Source: Paraburkholderia sp. BL25I1N1
GTDB taxonomy: Bacteria > Pseudomonadota > Gammaproteobacteria > Burkholderiales > Burkholderiaceae
Reading direction: 5' to 3'
DNA: 64,000 nucleotides
NCBI RefSeq assembly: GCF_003002025.1
Contig: NZ_PVZB01000001.1
Coordinates: 248,001-312,000 of the forward strand
In this document: positions 62,107 to 64,000 of the stretch, piece by piece
How positions within the stretch are numbered: position 1 is the first letter of the stretch
Layout of the letters: each line of letters begins with the position of its first letter
Translations under genes and position numbers: made by a program
The notes under the pieces: model-generated
Told to the model about the DNA's origin: nothing
Databases searched by the model: none
The model's input: the letters and a program-made list of their open reading frames with translations, nothing else

Positions 62107-63612
62107 ATGCGCGCGAGCGTTTTGTCCGACTGGCTGGCCCAGCGCCTCGACCGCGGCAACGGTCAGCCGATCTATCGCCAGTTGCACCGGCTGTTGCAGC
62201 AGGCGATCCTGTCGCGCGAGTTGCCGCCGGGCAGCAAGGTGCCGTCGTCGCGGTTGCTGGCGCAGGAGTTGGGCATTGGGCGCAACACCGTCACGCAGGT
62301 GTATGAGCAGCTCGTACTCGAAGGTTATGTCAGTTCAGCGACCGGGCGCGGCACGTTTGTCGCCGACAGCGCGCCGGACGAGATCGTCGGCGTGCCCGAT
62401 GCCGAGGCGCCCGCCGCGCGTTCCGAGCCGGCGCCACAGCAGGCGCGGCGCGCGCTTTCCACGCGCGGCGCGCGGTTGATCGCCGGAGCGGGCGTGTCCA
62501 AGCGGCAGTGGGGCGCCTTCATGCCTGGCGTGCCCGACGTCACGAAGTTTCCGGCGCGCGTGTGGAGTCGCCTGCACAATAAATATTGGCGGCGGCTGCG
62601 CCCGGACCTGCTGACGTATGCGCCGGGCGGCGGCCTTGCCTCGCTGCGGCACGCGCTGGCCGACTATCTGCGCACCTCGCGCTCGGTGCGCTGCACGCCG
62701 GAGCAGATCATCATCACGACCGGGATTCACCAGTCCGTCGATCTGGCCGTGCGTCTGCTGTCCGATCCGGGCGACGTGATCTGGACCGAAGACCCGTGTT
62801 ATTGGGGCGTGCGCAGCGTGCTGCACGTGTCTGGTCTGGAATCGCGGCCGATCGCCGTCGACGAGGAAGGCATCAATCCTTCCGCCGACGACCTCGCGCA
62901 GCCGCCGAAGCTGATGCTGGTCACGCCTTCGCACCAATACCCGCTCGGCATGGTAATGAGTCTCGCGCGGCGCCGCATGCTGCTCGAATACGCGCGGCAG
63001 AACCAGTGCTGGATCATCGAGGACGACTACGACAGCGAATACCGCTATGGCAGCCGGCCGTTGGCTTCGTTGCAAGGTCTGGATACGTCGGGGCAGGTGA
63101 TTTACGTGGGCAGCTTCGGCAAGACGCTGTTTCCTGGGCTGCGCATCGGCTACCTCGTGGTGCCGGAAGCGCTGGCGGAGAGCTTTGCCACGGCGAGCGC
63201 CGAGTTGTATCGCGAGGGGCAGTTGCTGCAGCAGGCGATGCTCGCGGAGTTCATCGCCGAAGGGCATTTCACGTCGCATATCCGCAAGATGCGCACGCTG
63301 TACGGGCAGCGCCGGCAGACGCTGCTGGACGCTGCCGCTCAGCGTTACGGCGACGCGTTGCCTGCAGTGGGCGGCGACGCCGGCTTGCATCTCGTGATGC
63401 AGTTGCCTGACGGCACCGATGACCGGCGGGTGGCGGCTGCGGCGCTGGAGCGCAATATCGTCGTGCGGCCGTTGTCGGGGTATTACGCGCAACCGTTGCT
63501 GGCGCCGTCGGGTTTGCTGATCGGCTACGCGTGCGTGCCGGATGAGGAGATCGCACCGGCGCTCAACACGCTGGCTGATGCTATCGATGCGACGCTGCCG
63601 GAGTTTGTGTGA
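62107..63612 (+). CDS. gabR: MocR/GabR-type PLP-dependent regulator
   Basis: 501 residues from ATG 62107, AGGAG upstream. N-terminal GntR winged helix (YRQLHRLLQQAILSRELPPGSKVPSSRLLAQELGIGRNTVTQVYEQLVLEGYVSSATGRGTFV), a linker, then a fold-type I aminotransferase-like domain with the PLP lysine in GSFGKTLFPGLRIGYLVVP and DDYDSEYRY. Length and order match GabR of Bacillus and MocR relatives that sense GABA through PLP. Divergent from gabT-gabD, which it should control. Confidence 0.92.
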   Translation: MRASVLSDWLAQRLDRGNGQPIYRQLHRLLQQAILSRELPPGSKVPSSRLLAQELGIGRNTVTQVYEQLVLEGYVSSATGRGTFVADSAPDEIVGVPDAEAPAARSEPAPQQARRALSTRGARLIAGAGVSKRQWGAFMPGVPDVTKFPARVWSRLHNKYWRRLRPDLLTYAPGGGLASLRHALADYLRTSRSVRCTPEQIIITTGIHQSVDLAVRLLSDPGDVIWTEDPCYWGVRSVLHVSGLESRPIAVDEEGINPSADDLAQPPKLMLVTPSHQYPLGMVMSLARRRMLLEYARQNQCWIIEDDYDSEYRYGSRPLASLQGLDTSGQVIYVGSFGKTLFPGLRIGYLVVPEALAESFATASAELYREGQLLQQAMLAEFIAEGHFTSHIRKMRTLYGQRRQTLLDAAAQRYGDALPAVGGDAGLHLVMQLPDGTDDRRVAAAALERNIVVRPLSGYYAQPLLAPSGLLIGYACVPDEEIAPALNTLADAIDATLPEFV

Positions 63613-63629
63613 GGGGAAGCGCGCTTTGT

Positions 63630-64000
63630 TCAGATGGCGATGCTATAGGGCCGAACAGCCGAAACAGTTTGCGTGAGACCGAGGCTGGCCAAAGTGTCGA
63701 GATACTCGTCGACGGACTTTGATGGGTTTTTTAACGATTTCCTGTGCTCGGCCATTGCTTCGAGCACCTTCGCCTGGTTGAGGTCGAACAGATCGGCGAT
63801 GAAGTCGTCCGGATGTTGCGCGGTTACGTTGAACGTACTCAAGGCGGCAGCAGGAAAGTCTCTCAGATTGAACGTAACAATAAGCTCGGCCCCGCAATGG
63901 ACTGCGGCGGCGACGACGTGTGCATCAGTGGGATCCGGCAACTCGATAGCCGCTATCAAATGCTCGAAGTTTTCGACCAATGCATCGCGAACATGGGCGT
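63630..64000 (-). CDS. PIN-domain protein (VapC-like), 5' end cut by window
   Basis: On minus the frame runs through the right edge: reading from 64000 it gives HVRDALVENFEHLIAAIELPDPTDAHVV... to the stop at 63630. The visible 120 residues carry the C-terminal half of a PIN fold: ELPDPTDAHVVAAAVHCGAELIVTFNLRDFP with the acidic metal-binding Asp residues (DPTDAH and TFNLRDF). The start and the first acidic residue lie outside. PIN proteins are endoribonucleases, often toxins; whether an antitoxin is encoded upstream cannot be seen. Confidence 0.8.
   Translation of the reverse strand, partial: AHVRDALVENFEHLIAAIELPDPTDAHVVAAAVHCGAELIVTFNLRDFPAAALSTFNVTAQHPDDFIADLFDLNQAKVLEAMAEHRKSLKNPSKSVDEYLDTLASLGLTQTVSAVRPYSIAI

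Noticed and set aside
1..64000. tRNA or rRNA genes, insertion sequences, prophage
   Set aside because: I found no tRNA T-loop with matching stems, no rRNA-like segment and no transposase, integrase or phage protein in any frame.

Overview
The window is a GC-rich chromosomal segment of a Burkholderiales bacterium, most likely a Paraburkholderia (inferred, not proven). Indicators seen in the sequence are two small DUF4148 proteins, an H-NS-type protein with a histone H1-like Lys/Ala tail, a DUF3348/DUF802/OmpA/DUF2894 cluster, a carnitine catabolic operon with a CdhR-type regulator, and a MocR/GabR-regulated gabT-gabD pair. I saw no rRNA, tRNA, CRISPR array, insertion sequence or prophage. The two ends are cut: a SulP transporter on the left and a PIN-domain protein on the right.

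Layout. 0-4 kb: SulP transporter (partial), SYLF lipoprotein, berberine-bridge-type FAD oxidase and an SDR, all on minus. 4.8-7.3 kb: a large secreted Gly/His/Asp/Glu repeat protein. 7.4-10.7 kb: pdeM and an Lhr-type helicase, the remains of the ligase-associated DNA repair set. 11-16.5 kb: nitrilase, periplasmic FKBP, DUF488, DUF6765, small secreted proteins and the double-domain H-NS protein. 17-24 kb: cardiolipin synthase-like PLD protein, then a four-gene minus-strand operon (sulfatase, formylglycine-generating enzyme, orphan MetQ-like binding protein, YkgJ cysteine-cluster protein), then a BON protein. 24-28 kb: an MctSR-like two-component system divergent from a DUF3311/MctP-type carboxylate symporter. 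28-29.4 kb: a DadA-like oxidase.

29.6-34.4 kb is the most striking locus. It is a tightly packed four-gene operon whose second and third genes look like an ion-driven MotA/MotB (ZorA/ZorB-like) 5:2 stator with a cytoplasmic tail of roughly 690 residues, flanked by DUF3348 and DUF2894 proteins. 34.4-39.4 kb: zinc-ribbon protein, TerC, NhaR-like regulator, TerB-like protein, a small double-glycine-leader peptide, DUF4148, and an orphan six-helix membrane module resembling the sensor part of CyaC-type cyclases. 39.5-44.7 kb: an OmpR-type two-component system divergent from dipZ and exported msrA, probably an extracytoplasmic thiol and methionine-sulfoxide repair unit. 44.7-46.2 kb is a 1.4-kb non-coding, comparatively AT-rich stretch ahead of a secreted glycoside hydrolase-like protein with a Pro-Thr linker.

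48.7-52.6 kb: decayed MerR gene, HAD phosphatase, and a response regulator/7TM kinase pair resembling Lqs/Cqs-type quorum sensing. 52.6-58.6 kb: carnitine operon (binding protein, dehydrocarnitine-cleaving BKACE, carnitine dehydrogenase, thioesterase, alpha/beta hydrolase) with divergent cdhR. 58.7-63.6 kb: DUF4148 protein, gabD, gabT and divergent gabR. All functional statements are sequence-reading inferences; no database search was run.
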